Assembly (NCBI GenBank): GCA_963725255.1
Contig: CAVRXV010000004.1
Coordinates: forward strand, 310,001 to 374,000
Source of the DNA: JAIEPX01 sp963725255
GTDB taxonomy: Bacteria; Pseudomonadota; Gammaproteobacteria; JAIEPX01
Direction: 5' to 3'
DNA length: 64,000 nt
Position 1 is the first letter of the stretch. The number at the start of each line of letters is the position of its first letter. Shown here in pieces: positions 45,000 to 53,466 of the stretch. A program made the translations under genes and the position numbers. The notes beneath the pieces are model-generated. The model had not been told where the DNA came from. It did not search any database and saw only the letters and a list, made by a program, of their open reading frames with translations.

Positions 45000-45686
45000 G
45001 TGCGTCAATTGACACTAAATCTCCATCTGAACGAAAAAATTACTTTCGATAGTTTTGTTGTTGGTGAAAATGCAGAATTAATTAATGCGCTAAAAAATAT
45101 TTTTTCGACTCAAGAATTTTTCTGGTATTTATGGGGTGACCAGGGCGTTGGGCGAACTCATTTGCTCCAATCTTGTGCTTATTTTGCGCATCAACTTCAA
45201 AAAAAAGTAATGTATGTTGCATTATCGGATTATTCAAATTTATCCCCCGATATTGTGCGAGGAATGGATCAATTCGATCTTGTCCTGTGGGATGATGTAG
45301 ATGCCATCGCTGGTTTGAACGAATGGGAAGTCGCTTTATTTCACGCGTATAACCAACTGCAAATTGCCGGATCAAAATTAATCTGTACTGCTTCGAATTC
45401 GCCTTTATCAAGTTCAATTCAACTTCCTGATTTTCGTTCGCGTCTCGCTGCAGGTGTGACGTATCAAATAAAGTCTTTACGTGATGAAGAAAAATTATCC
45501 GCATTACAGCAGCGGGCAAAATTGCGTGGTATGCAATTAAATGATTCAGTAGGGCGTTATCTATTATCTCATTGCCCTCGTAATTTATCTGATTTATTTG
45601 CGTTGCTGGATAAACTGGATTCGGCTTCACTCGAGGAAAAGAGGCTTTTGACGATCCCTTTTGTTAAGGCCGTTTTGCAGAACTGA
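45000..45686 (+). CDS. hda: DnaA regulatory inactivator Hda
   Basis: This 228-residue AAA+ protein is homologous to the DnaA ATPase domain. With the sliding clamp it stimulates DnaA-ATP hydrolysis after initiation. The N-terminal QLTLNLHLNEKITFDSFVVG contains the clamp-binding QL-LNL motif at the very start. LWGDQGVGRTHLL is the degenerate Walker A, and FDLVLWDDVDAI the Walker B equivalent. The start is a GTG with AGGA about 11 bases ahead. It follows the DUF2066 gene and precedes hslV. Confidence 0.92.
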   Translation: MRQLTLNLHLNEKITFDSFVVGENAELINALKNIFSTQEFFWYLWGDQGVGRTHLLQSCAYFAHQLQKKVMYVALSDYSNLSPDIVRGMDQFDLVLWDDVDAIAGLNEWEVALFHAYNQLQIAGSKLICTASNSPLSSSIQLPDFRSRLAAGVTYQIKSLRDEEKLSALQQRAKLRGMQLNDSVGRYLLSHCPRNLSDLFALLDKLDSASLEEKRLLTIPFVKAVLQN

Positions 45687-45713
45687 GTAGTAATAAAATA
45701 CGTAGTTTCACTG

Positions 45714-45741
45714 GTTGAAAATTGCCTTATTACCCTCATAT
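45714..45741 (+). promoter_or_regulatory. Heat-shock (sigma-32-like) promoter of hslVU
   Basis: GTTGAAA (45714-45720), a 12-base spacer and CCCTCATAT (45733-45741) resemble the sigma-32 consensus CTTGAAA/CCCCATnT. It lies 32 bases before the hslV start, and hslVU is a known heat-shock operon in gammaproteobacteria. Confidence 0.6.
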
Positions 45742-45772
45742 AGTATTTCTATGCTTTATTAAGGAGCGAAAA

Positions 45773-46318
45773 TTGGAACAGTTCAGAGGCACAACGATAT
45801 TGTCAGTTCGCAGAAATGGCAAGGTGGTCATCGGCGGTGATGGTCAGGTTAGCATGGGTAATACCGTGATGAAAGGCAATGCCCGCAAGGTTCGTAAGCT
45901 ATATAAAGGCCAAGTGATTGCCGGCTTTGCTGGTGGAACCGCAGATGCTTTTACCCTGTATGAGTTGTTCGAAGCGAAGTTAGAAAAACACTCGGGCAAT
46001 CTTTTACGCTCGGCGGTGGAGCTTGCGAAAGATTGGCGAACCGATAAATTATTACGACGACTGGAAGCAATGCTCTTAGTTGCAAACAAAGAAGCTTCTT
46101 TAATTATTAGTGGTTTGGGTGATGTCATAGAGCCTGAAGACAGTTTAATGTCTATAGGATCAGGTGGGCCCTTTGCAAAATCTGCAGCCAAAGCGCTTCT
46201 AGAAAATACAAAGCTCACAGCGCGAAATATTGTTGAAAAAAGTTTAAATATTGCGGCAGATATTTGTGTTTTCACCAATCACAATTTAACCATTGAAGAA
46301 ATCGACAGTAACACATGA
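45773..46318 (+). CDS. hslV: ATP-dependent protease subunit HslV
   Basis: This 181-residue, proteasome-beta-like threonine peptidase forms the chamber of the HslUV protease. The start is the TTG at 45773, six bases after a perfect AAGGAG (45761-45766). It yields MEQFRGTTILSVRRNG, in which Thr7 becomes the catalytic N-terminal residue after removal of six residues. GDGQVSMGNTVMKGNARKVR and IGSGGPFAKSAAKALL are family motifs. A start 17 codons upstream would cross the heat-shock-like promoter. hslU follows 15 bases downstream. Confidence 0.95.
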   Translation: MEQFRGTTILSVRRNGKVVIGGDGQVSMGNTVMKGNARKVRKLYKGQVIAGFAGGTADAFTLYELFEAKLEKHSGNLLRSAVELAKDWRTDKLLRRLEAMLLVANKEASLIISGLGDVIEPEDSLMSIGSGGPFAKSAAKALLENTKLTARNIVEKSLNIAADICVFTNHNLTIEEIDSNT

Positions 46319-46333
46319 AATAGGTAAACCATT

Positions 46334-47689
46334 ATGGCTACAGTAATTCCTACGATGACTCCAAAAGAAATCGTACACGAACTTGATAAATACATTGTTG
46401 GACAAGCTGCTGCAAAGCGAGCGGTGTCGATAGCATTGCGAAATCGCTGGCGACGTTTGCAAGTTGATCCAGAGCTTGCGCCAGAAATTACACCGAAAAA
46501 TATTTTAATGATTGGGCCTACAGGTGTAGGTAAAACTGAAATTGCACGGCGACTGGCAAAATTAGTAAGAGCGCCATTTATTAAAGAAGAAGCGACAAAA
46601 TTTACTGAGAGAGGTTATGTCGGTGGTGATGTAGAATCTATCATTCGAAATTTAGTTGATAAAGCGGTGAAAGATGAACGAGAATATCAAATGCAAAAAG
46701 TTAAAACTCGTGCAGAAGAAGCAGCAGAAGAACGAATTTTAGATTCATTATTAACACCAGCTCGAAGTGATTTTGAAAGTCAACCAATAGAAACAAATGT
46801 TCCAGTAAAAGAATCGAGCATGCGTACGGAATTTCGTAAGCAACTCCAAAATGGTGAGCTTGATGATAAAGTAATAGAGCTTGATTTACCGGGATTGCAC
46901 GTGGGTGTTGAAATTATGGCGCCTCCCGGAATGGAAGAAATGAGTAGTCAACTCCAAAGTCTTTTTCAAAATTTATCCGGCGATAAAATTAAACGGCGGA
47001 AATTAACTGTGAAAGAAGCCTATAAACTGATTGTGGAAATTGAAGGCTCAAAAATGGTTAATGAAGAAGAAATTCGAAATCGTGCTATTCAAGCAGTGGA
47101 ATTAAACGGTATCGTTTTTCTTGATGAAATAGACAAAATTGTGGGTCGAACGGGAACGATGGGCGCTGATGTTTCTCGTGAAGGTGTGCAGCGTGATTTA
47201 TTGCCTCTGGTTGAAGGGACAACCGTTTCAACACGTTATGGCATGATTAAAACCGATCATATTTTATTTATTGCATCTGGTGCATTTCATTTGTCAAAAC
47301 CATCTGATTTAATTCCTGAATTACAGGGGCGTTTACCCATTCGAGTCGAATTAAATGCATTGACGAGTGATGATTTCGAGCGAATATTAACGGAACCTAA
47401 AGCGTCATTAACTGAACAATATGTCGCGTTAATGGCTGTTGAAGGCTTTAAAATAGAGTTCAAGAAAGATGCAATTCGACGATTGGCAGAAATCGCATTT
47501 CAAGTCAACGAAAGGACAGAAAATATCGGCGCTCGGCGTTTGCATACGATTATGGAGCGTTTGCTCGAAGAAATTTCATTTAGTGCCAGTGAGCGAAGTG
47601 GCGATAAGTTTGTGATCGATAAAAAATATGTAGACGCTCAGTTAGCCGCTTTGGCGGAAAATGTGGACCTTAGTGAATATATTTTATAA
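46334..47689 (+). CDS. hslU: HslU, ATPase and unfoldase of the HslUV protease
   Basis: This 451-residue AAA+ unfoldase has Walker A IGPTGVGKTEIARRLA, Walker B GIVFLDEIDKI, sensor/arginine-finger regions near LIPELQGRLPIRVEL and GARRLHTIMERLLEE, and the pore motif GYVGGDVESIIRNL. The C-terminal LSEYIL tail inserts into HslV. The inserted I-domain (about 110-240) is present. It lies 15 bases after hslV. The length equals typical gammaproteobacterial HslU. Confidence 0.97.
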   Translation: MATVIPTMTPKEIVHELDKYIVGQAAAKRAVSIALRNRWRRLQVDPELAPEITPKNILMIGPTGVGKTEIARRLAKLVRAPFIKEEATKFTERGYVGGDVESIIRNLVDKAVKDEREYQMQKVKTRAEEAAEERILDSLLTPARSDFESQPIETNVPVKESSMRTEFRKQLQNGELDDKVIELDLPGLHVGVEIMAPPGMEEMSSQLQSLFQNLSGDKIKRRKLTVKEAYKLIVEIEGSKMVNEEEIRNRAIQAVELNGIVFLDEIDKIVGRTGTMGADVSREGVQRDLLPLVEGTTVSTRYGMIKTDHILFIASGAFHLSKPSDLIPELQGRLPIRVELNALTSDDFERILTEPKASLTEQYVALMAVEGFKIEFKKDAIRRLAEIAFQVNERTENIGARRLHTIMERLLEEISFSASERSGDKFVIDKKYVDAQLAALAENVDLSEYIL

Positions 47690-47734
47690 TAATTGTGCTA
47701 TAATTACACCATTATAATTTATTTGAGGTTAATT

Positions 47735-48832
47735 ATGCGTAATGTATTTACTGTTGCTCTCGTGTTGGTCGGATCAGTTGCCTTGAGTTCATGCGAGAAA
47801 AAGCAAGAAACGACGGCTGTTCAAGCTATTCAGCCTCCTGTTGTTGAGCAGATACAGCAACCGGCTGCCCCAGCCTTACCTACTACGCCCTCAGCGCCTG
47901 CTGCAGCCACACCTCCTGCCACACCTGCAGTTCCAGCGGCTCCCGCCCAAGCGCCTGTACGAGCGATCGTTAAGCCGCAACCACTCAAACAACCTCGAGA
48001 AAGAGTCATTGTTGTGCCTCAAAGAGAAACACGAGAAAAAGTAATTTATGTGCCTCAACGGTCTGGCGATAGATATCGTCCTGAATATCGTGAACGTGTT
48101 GCTCCCTATGTTGAAGAACGTACTGTGACAATAATAAAGCGACCACCACCAGAAGTTATATATGTTCCACGTCAACAGCAGCCTAATACGGTTATTATTA
48201 AACAGTACCCTCGGCCGCAAACAAATACTATTATTGTAAAACCCTACGAACAGCCAGCAAAAATTGTAGGTCCAGCGCCTCCTAGTACAACCACTATTCC
48301 AAGTACAATGGGTCCACAGCAAAGCAAACCTGCTAAAATTGTTAAGCCAATTGTAGCTCCACCGAGCACAACCTCAGAGCAACCAGTAGTTCCAGTTCCT
48401 GCAAACCCAGTTCAAAATCCTGTGGAGCAAACTACCGCTCCTGCACCCAAGACTCCGAGCCCAGCAGAATCTACAATTCCTCCAAGTACAGTGAAAGCTC
48501 CGACAGCGCCAGAGCAAAAACCTGAATCAACTTTACAAACTGTGCCGGCGGCCCCTGCCCAACCTGCTGAACCTGCGAAACCAGTTAATCCTGAGCCAGC
48601 ACCGCCCAAACCTACTCCACAACCTGAGCCGAAGCCTGTGCCAGAACCACAACCTGCACCGGCACCAGCACCTGCTGAAAATACCTCTCAAGCTGCACCA
48701 GCCCCTGCTCAAACAGCAACTCCTGCCTCAGAGCCTTCAGCCCCAGCTCAGGCTGCATCTGTAGCTTCAGCTAGCGCAACTGAAAAACAAAACCCACCGC
48801 CTGCAGTTACTGACGAGTCTGATTCTGATTAA
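47735..48832 (+). CDS. Proline-rich lipoprotein of unknown function
   Basis: The protein is 365 residues from the ATG at 47735, preceded by TGAGG. An earlier in-frame ATG at 47693 would add a non-signal leader. MRNVFTVALVLVGSVALSSC is a lipoprotein signal with lipobox LSSC, and Glu follows the cysteine. The mature protein is dominated by Pro, Ala, Gln and Glu, with a basic middle (about 85-160, PREKVIYVPQR-like repeats and RPPPEVIYVPRQQ) and a long Pro-Ala tail. It could span the periplasm or bind peptidoglycan, but no domain is recognised. It lies 45 bases after hslU and is followed by a strong terminator. Confidence 0.75.
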   Translation: MRNVFTVALVLVGSVALSSCEKKQETTAVQAIQPPVVEQIQQPAAPALPTTPSAPAAATPPATPAVPAAPAQAPVRAIVKPQPLKQPRERVIVVPQRETREKVIYVPQRSGDRYRPEYRERVAPYVEERTVTIIKRPPPEVIYVPRQQQPNTVIIKQYPRPQTNTIIVKPYEQPAKIVGPAPPSTTTIPSTMGPQQSKPAKIVKPIVAPPSTTSEQPVVPVPANPVQNPVEQTTAPAPKTPSPAESTIPPSTVKAPTAPEQKPESTLQTVPAAPAQPAEPAKPVNPEPAPPKPTPQPEPKPVPEPQPAPAPAPAENTSQAAPAPAQTATPASEPSAPAQAASVASASATEKQNPPPAVTDESDSD

Positions 48833-48867
48833 GGGTAAGATACAAGTTTAGTGTATCCTAGTACTAC

Positions 48868-48921
48868 AACACCCCCCATATTGTCTTCATAAATTGAAGA
48901 AATTATGGGGGGTGTTTTGTT
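48868..48921 (+). terminator. Terminator after the lipoprotein gene
   Basis: AACACCCCCCATA (48868-48880) pairs perfectly over 13 bp with TATGGGGGGTGTT (48904-48916), with a smaller inner TTCA/TGAA stem in the loop, followed by TTGTTC. The pairing is symmetric, so it may work on both strands. Confidence 0.85.
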
Positions 48922-49227
48922 CACAGATCTATCGTTAAAAATCTGATCGCTTGAAAAGACGGGCTGCCAGTAATGCACAAACGGTGGGTTTGATTCTTTC
49001 GATTTCGCTACCCTAATCCTATCAGTATGATGAGTTCTGAAAATCAATTTTGTAGGATTTCCTCACTAATCAGACATTGATGCTATCAATTTTACTGTTA
49101 GGTCAACAGGATGCTCTTTCGGCAAAAGTGATTTATATTGATTCTGTTTCTGTGAGAAGCAATCGAACTTAGGTCTGTCATCTCGTACCCGTTTTTTTTT
49201 CTTTTTCAAAGCATGCGGCAATGCACT
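48922..49227. other. Intergenic region with no recognised feature
   Basis: About 300 bases between the lipoprotein terminator and the 3' end of the minus-strand gene at 49228. It contains T-rich stretches (for example near 49190-49205), but no credible ORF, tRNA or repeat. Confidence 0.5.
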
Positions 49228-50049
49228 TTACCCCATTGATAGATTTGATAACAAGTCCTTATATGAATCAAGAAAATAATCAACATTGGAAGGCTCCCAG
49301 CCCCCGTCTTTCTCATGGGCATATATAAATGTTCTCGTTAATGAACCTTGTATTATGATAACTTTTTTTAATATATCAAGAATAATATCCGGGTTGATAT
49401 TTGCTGTCTTTGTTGCCTGATAAAATTCGCCTTTCTTCAGCATATGGGATCTTTGAGACATATGGCCTGAATGGGAGAAATCACAAAGAATCGGATAGTA
49501 TTCTTTAATCAGGTCAGCCATTTTCGCTTCTAATTTATTCTCACTACTCTTTGCCAAATCTTTTTTTTCATTCTCCTTAAGTTTTTTAGTGGTGTACTTT
49601 GTTAAATTTTTATTTAAATCATTAAAATGTTCCATTGCAGATAGCGATATATATACTTCCAGAAGCTGGTCTCGAGAGAGTTTTTTTTGATTTAATATTT
49701 TCAGTGAAGGCTTAATCTTTTCGTGCAATTTATTAAAATCTTTCTCATTATAATGCCTCGCATCTTGACACATTTTCTGGTAATTATTTTTAACGAGTAT
49801 AAAGTTTATGTATGTATCAAAGTAGGTTCTTGTCAAAATAAGAAAAGAATACCACTTTTTTTCTTCTAATGTGTCAATCATATCATTCAGAATGTTCAAT
49901 GCCGTGTAATAAAGGGAGGCTTTCCATATGTTGCTATCGTATAGGTTACCTGCTTTTTTTGATAATGTTCTTTTTCGAATTGATTGGTTTATCTGTTCGA
50001 CGGAATTTAAAAAAACCCTAAGTTTTTTAATCGCCTTTGTTAATTTCAT
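49228..50049 (-). CDS. Hypothetical all-helical protein (DUF5677-like)
   Basis: This 273-residue Lys-rich helical protein has no signal peptide. YYTALNILNDMIDTLEEKKWYSFLILTRTYFDTYINF and the later YPILCDFSHSGHMSQ recall the DUF5677 type of protein, which has similar long helices and an SH motif; I hold this loosely. The start overlaps the end of the upstream AAA/DUF4143 gene by 23 bases on the same strand, so it was probably expressed with that ATPase. The function is unknown; the low GC and orphan character suggest an accessory gene. Confidence 0.6.
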   Translation of the reverse strand: MKLTKAIKKLRVFLNSVEQINQSIRKRTLSKKAGNLYDSNIWKASLYYTALNILNDMIDTLEEKKWYSFLILTRTYFDTYINFILVKNNYQKMCQDARHYNEKDFNKLHEKIKPSLKILNQKKLSRDQLLEVYISLSAMEHFNDLNKNLTKYTTKKLKENEKKDLAKSSENKLEAKMADLIKEYYPILCDFSHSGHMSQRSHMLKKGEFYQATKTANINPDIILDILKKVIIIQGSLTRTFIYAHEKDGGWEPSNVDYFLDSYKDLLSNLSMG

Positions 50050-51374
50050 TTATTCCCTCATCTATCAAGCGTGGTAATTGATAAATCATATAGAGTGGAA
50101 TAGAAAGTATATTTTGATGCTTGCTCAATTCTTTTGCCGAAATTCTAACTCCCAGCGGTAATTCTTTTTCTTTTAAAAATAAATGCAAAGATTTAAGGCT
50201 ACCTGTTTTTCCTGATTTAACTTCGATAGGAATAATCTTAGAATCAATGTTAATAACGTAGTCAACTTCGGCAGTACTTCCTTTTTCCTCACGAGACCAA
50301 TAATAGAGATGTGGTTGGTCATGTGGATCTTGGTAAGCTAATAATTCCTGACCTACAAATTGTTCGGCGAGGGCGCCTCGATTGAGTAGCATTAAATCCT
50401 CTGAAAACAATAGTTCCATATCTAATCGTGTGGCGCGTTTTAATATGCCAATATCTAAAAACAACAGTTTGAATTTTTTTTCATTAATATGAGTAAGTAA
50501 GGGTAATCCAACTGCAGATGTTGAATATATGGAAGAAATAACTCCGGCTTTATTTAAATCGGATATTGCATCTTTTAAATATCGCGATTCCATGTCGGGG
50601 GAAATTTTCACATATTTAATTTGTTCGCCCACTAGCCCGGGTGTTTGATTATAGACTTGTTGCAAATATTTGTGACGTGAAGTGGAGGCGTATTTTGCAA
50701 AATCGTCACTGTAAGTACGCAAAATAATGGTCTGATATTCTTGGCATTCACGTAATGGCTGGCCTTCAATATAACCCGCGACTACCATTGGCATGCCGCC
50801 AATTATCATGTACTCACGCACCAGCTTTAATGCCGTCTCATGAATTGCAGTAGGAATGCCAGATTGTAGAGTGGTAGTATTTAGAAATTCAGCCAATTTT
50901 TGATTGCTGGTTGCATTAAGGTATTCAGTAAAAGAGAGAGGCCTTAGATAGCAATATTGTACTCGTCCAACAGGCATACTAATATTTTTTTCTCGTAATG
51001 CAAATTCAAGTAATGAGCCAGCGCCAATTACATGTAAAGTTGGGCATTTTTCTTTAAAATAACGCAATGCAATTATTGCATTCGGTACAATTTTGAATCT
51101 CGTCGAGAAATAGCAATGTTTTACCAGGTTCAATTCGTTGTCGACTAAGAATCTCAATTTTAGTGATGATCTCACTGGGTTTGAGAGTTTCAAAACAAGC
51201 GATGTATTCTGGCGATTCTTCAAAATTAATCGAAACTGTATTTTCAAAACACTCTTTGCCGAACTGCTCAACGAGATAAGTCTTGCCCACCTGCCGGGGC
51301 CCCCTAAGAAGCAAGGGCAAATGAACAGATTTTTGCTGCCACCGTATCAGGTGTGAAAGTAGATCTCTTCTCAT
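50027..51374 (-). pseudogene. AAA ATPase with DUF4143 domain, split by a 1-base frameshift
   Basis: Two frames encode one ATPase. The first (51374 to about 51086, from MRRDLLSHLIRWQQKS) has Walker A RGPRQVGKTYL and Walker B TLLFLDEIQNC. The second picks up at PNAIIALRYFKEKCPTLHVIG and contains GAGSLLEFAL, then the DUF4143 region ending VDYVINIDSKIIPIEVKSGK. The frames meet at TGTACCG on the coding strand (51083-51089), where one extra base separates the Cys from the Pro codon. Joined, the length is about 449 residues and nothing else is broken. This family resembles the DUF234 ATPase at 24394 in its upstream Walker region only. The lesion is not in a homopolymer, so it may be genuine. Confidence 0.82.
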
Positions 51375-51686
51375 AGTAATGTCGCCATTTAAACCAACCA
51401 TTGGGATAGTATACTCAAAATAACCATAAAAGACAAGGCTATTAATTGATGGTTACACAGAAAATACAGGGGTGTTTTGTTATGTAGGCGCATGAAAGAT
51501 TGGGGTGTTTTATGCAAAGATCGATCCTTGAGAGTCTCACCGAAGCATTATCCAATATACTTTGCCATTATGAGGATCTAAGCCATATCGTTATGTGTTA
51601 GACCAGGCCCCTTTTTCTTGCGTAACGAAACCTGTTAGAGTTATCTTTTACAATGTCTAAACAACAACATCTGTAAGGGGTTACGA
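51375..51686. other. Intergenic region with a relic of a DUF2147 gene
   Basis: No gene is seen here. The 24 bases at 51559-51582 (starting ACTTTGCCATTATG) are identical to 53025-53048 inside the DUF2147 gene. Similarity extends leftward to about 51545 (GCATTA against 53011-53016). It looks like a short remnant of a duplicated DUF2147 gene on the minus strand. AAGGGG near 51676 serves the downstream transporter. Confidence 0.6.
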
Positions 51687-52523
51687 ATGTTAATAGCTGC
51701 CATTTTTATATTACTCTGGAGTAGCGGTTATATTTTCGTTGAAAATGGGCTTCAATATAGCGATCCATTAGTATTTCTTTCTTTAAGGCTATGGTTTGCA
51801 TGGATAATTATTACGATTATTCTACTTTACAAACGCCCTGAATTTCCAAAATCATTGAACCAATTTTTAATAGTTGCAATTACAGGAATATTCACATTAG
51901 GACTTTATACGGCATTTTTCTTTGCAGCATTATACGAAGGAATCTCCCCAGGAATTTTGGCTATTATTTTGGGAATGCAACCGTTGCTTACGGTATTGAT
52001 AATGAAAGAAGCGATGAGGCCACTACAAATAATTGGCATATTGCTGGGATTTGTTGGGTTGTCATTAACAGTTGCTAATTCTGTAATGTCTGATTCAACT
52101 ACTATTTTGGGCATTGGCAGTGCCTTGCTATCATTATGTGGTATGACAGTCGGTACGGTTTTACAAAAAAAATATTGTTCTTCTATTCCATTAACTTCAA
52201 ATTTATTTATTCAATATCTTGCTAGTGCGATCATGATTTCAGTTCTGTGTTTTATATTTGGGAGCTCAAATGTTACATGGTCATTAAGCTTTACGATATC
52301 ATTGTTATGGGTAGTTTTGGTTATTTCTATTGGTGCTACTTATTTATTTTATACATTACTAAAACACGGTAAAGCCGCAAGTGTAACGAGTTATATGTAC
52401 TGTGTCCCTCCTGTTACTGCTATCATGGATTATGTAATTTTTCATCATGTCTTATCATTAACAACTGTTACAGGTATGGTTTTGATTATGTGTGGTTTGG
52501 TCATGATTCATTATAGGAAATGA
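51687..52523 (+). CDS. EamA-family (DMT superfamily) transporter
   Basis: This 278-residue integral membrane protein has about ten hydrophobic helices arranged as two five-helix repeats. It starts MLIAAIFILLWSSGYIFVENG with the conserved WSSGY early motif of EamA proteins. LGMQPLLTVLIM and YLFYTLLKHGKAASVTSYMY with VPPVTAIMDY are the matching segments of the two halves. These carriers export or import amino acids, purines or other metabolites. The substrate is not predictable. AAGGGG precedes the ATG. It appears monocistronic. Confidence 0.88.
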   Translation: MLIAAIFILLWSSGYIFVENGLQYSDPLVFLSLRLWFAWIIITIILLYKRPEFPKSLNQFLIVAITGIFTLGLYTAFFFAALYEGISPGILAIILGMQPLLTVLIMKEAMRPLQIIGILLGFVGLSLTVANSVMSDSTTILGIGSALLSLCGMTVGTVLQKKYCSSIPLTSNLFIQYLASAIMISVLCFIFGSSNVTWSLSFTISLLWVVLVISIGATYLFYTLLKHGKAASVTSYMYCVPPVTAIMDYVIFHHVLSLTTVTGMVLIMCGLVMIHYRK

Positions 52524-52635
52524 ACCAGATCTGACCCTTTTCTTTCTCTGCTGCTATATATTAAGCAAAGATAATTGTCAAAAATTTATTTATTTTGTAA
52601 GGTGCGTTGTATCGATAATGTGAGGAGTTTAATTT

Positions 52636-52884
52636 ATGATTCGTCCCGGTATTTATCAGCATTACAAAGGTAATCTTTATCAAGTCATCGGTCTATCAAG
52701 ACACTCAGAAAACATGGAAGAACTGGTTGTCTATCAATCTTTATATGGAGACTTCGGTCTTTGGGTGCGACCTCTTGATATATTCACAGGGACTGTTGTA
52801 ATCAACTCCGTGGAAGTTCCTCGTTTTAAATTTGTCCGCGAAACTTTATTGCATGCTCCTGCCGAATTGCGGGGTGAGCGATGA
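52636..52884 (+). CDS. DUF1653 protein
   Basis: This 82-residue small cytoplasmic protein has PGIYQHYKGNLYQVIGLSRHSE and LVVYQSLYGDFGLWVRPLDIF, characteristic of DUF1653 (unknown function, often a single-gene unit). GTGAGGAG lies before the ATG. The stop codon lies inside a triple 7-bp tandem repeat. Confidence 0.9.
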   Translation: MIRPGIYQHYKGNLYQVIGLSRHSENMEELVVYQSLYGDFGLWVRPLDIFTGTVVINSVEVPRFKFVRETLLHAPAELRGER

Positions 52885-52900
52885 GAGATGAGAGATGAGA
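52880..52900. repeat. Three tandem copies of GATGAGA
   Basis: Exact 7-bp units at 52880-52886, 52887-52893 and 52894-52900 overlap the DUF1653 stop. Slippage here would change the C-terminus of that protein. Confidence 0.9.
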
Positions 52901-52915
52901 GTCAATCCCATGGTA

Positions 52916-53389
52916 TTAATAATGACGATACCAATTTTGCGTACGTCCGAATAAACTAATTCCGAGATACCCTCTAGCTTTCAATGATTTTCCGTCATTC
53001 GCTAAAGTCAGCATTACACGATACACTTTGCCATTATGAGGATCTAAGATTTGTCCTCCCGACCAGATATTATCACCTGTTTTCTCGAGCCCCCAGATGA
53101 TCGCTAATCCGAGTATAGGTTTATTTCTAAATTGTCCCGGACATTTAGAACAAATCCCTGTATCGCCGGGTTGTTTGAATATTTTTTCAATTCGACCATA
53201 GACTACACCACGATTTTCCCAAAGATGCATAATGCTGCGAACTTTCCCCGTTTTATCATCAACAGTCGTCCAATACCCACTGACGGAATCAAGGCGTACA
53301 GTGGGCGTCGTAGTTTCAGCAAAAGCACACGACAAAGACATCGACAACATTATCGATATCAATACTCTACATAAGTGCTGCACTATCAT
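52916..53389 (-). CDS. DUF2147 secreted protein
   Basis: This 157-residue protein has a signal peptide (MIVQHLCRVLISIMLSMSLSCAFA). The mature part is a lipocalin-like DUF2147 domain with SGYWTTVDDKTGKVRSIMHL, GGQILDPHNGKVYRVMLTL and LKARGYLGISLFGRTQNWYR. The family is periplasmic or secreted, with an uncharacterised function. The CICSKCPG Cys pair (about 79-82) may be oxidised. It is adjacent to, and on the same strand as, the papain-like protease gene upstream. A remnant of a second copy lies at 51545-51582. Confidence 0.88.
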   Translation of the reverse strand: MIVQHLCRVLISIMLSMSLSCAFAETTTPTVRLDSVSGYWTTVDDKTGKVRSIMHLWENRGVVYGRIEKIFKQPGDTGICSKCPGQFRNKPILGLAIIWGLEKTGDNIWSGGQILDPHNGKVYRVMLTLANDGKSLKARGYLGISLFGRTQNWYRHY

Positions 53390-53466
53390 AAATGTGACTC
53401 CTTGTAGTTATTGCTTTCATTATAGCAGAAGCGGGTGCAAAGACTATTGCTGGCCGCCGTCATCTG

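Noticed and set aside
45082..45630. 182-codon minus-strand ORF inside hda
   Set aside because: It is fully antisense to a clear Hda gene, has no family motifs or ribosome binding site, and its composition follows from the hda codons.
47891..48322. Minus-strand ORFs in the lipoprotein gene (47891-48322, 48412-48609)
   Set aside because: They are a by-product of the proline-rich repeats on the plus strand.
48829..49047. 72-codon minus-strand ORF after the lipoprotein gene
   Set aside because: It runs through the terminator hairpin, and has no ribosome binding site or recognisable features.
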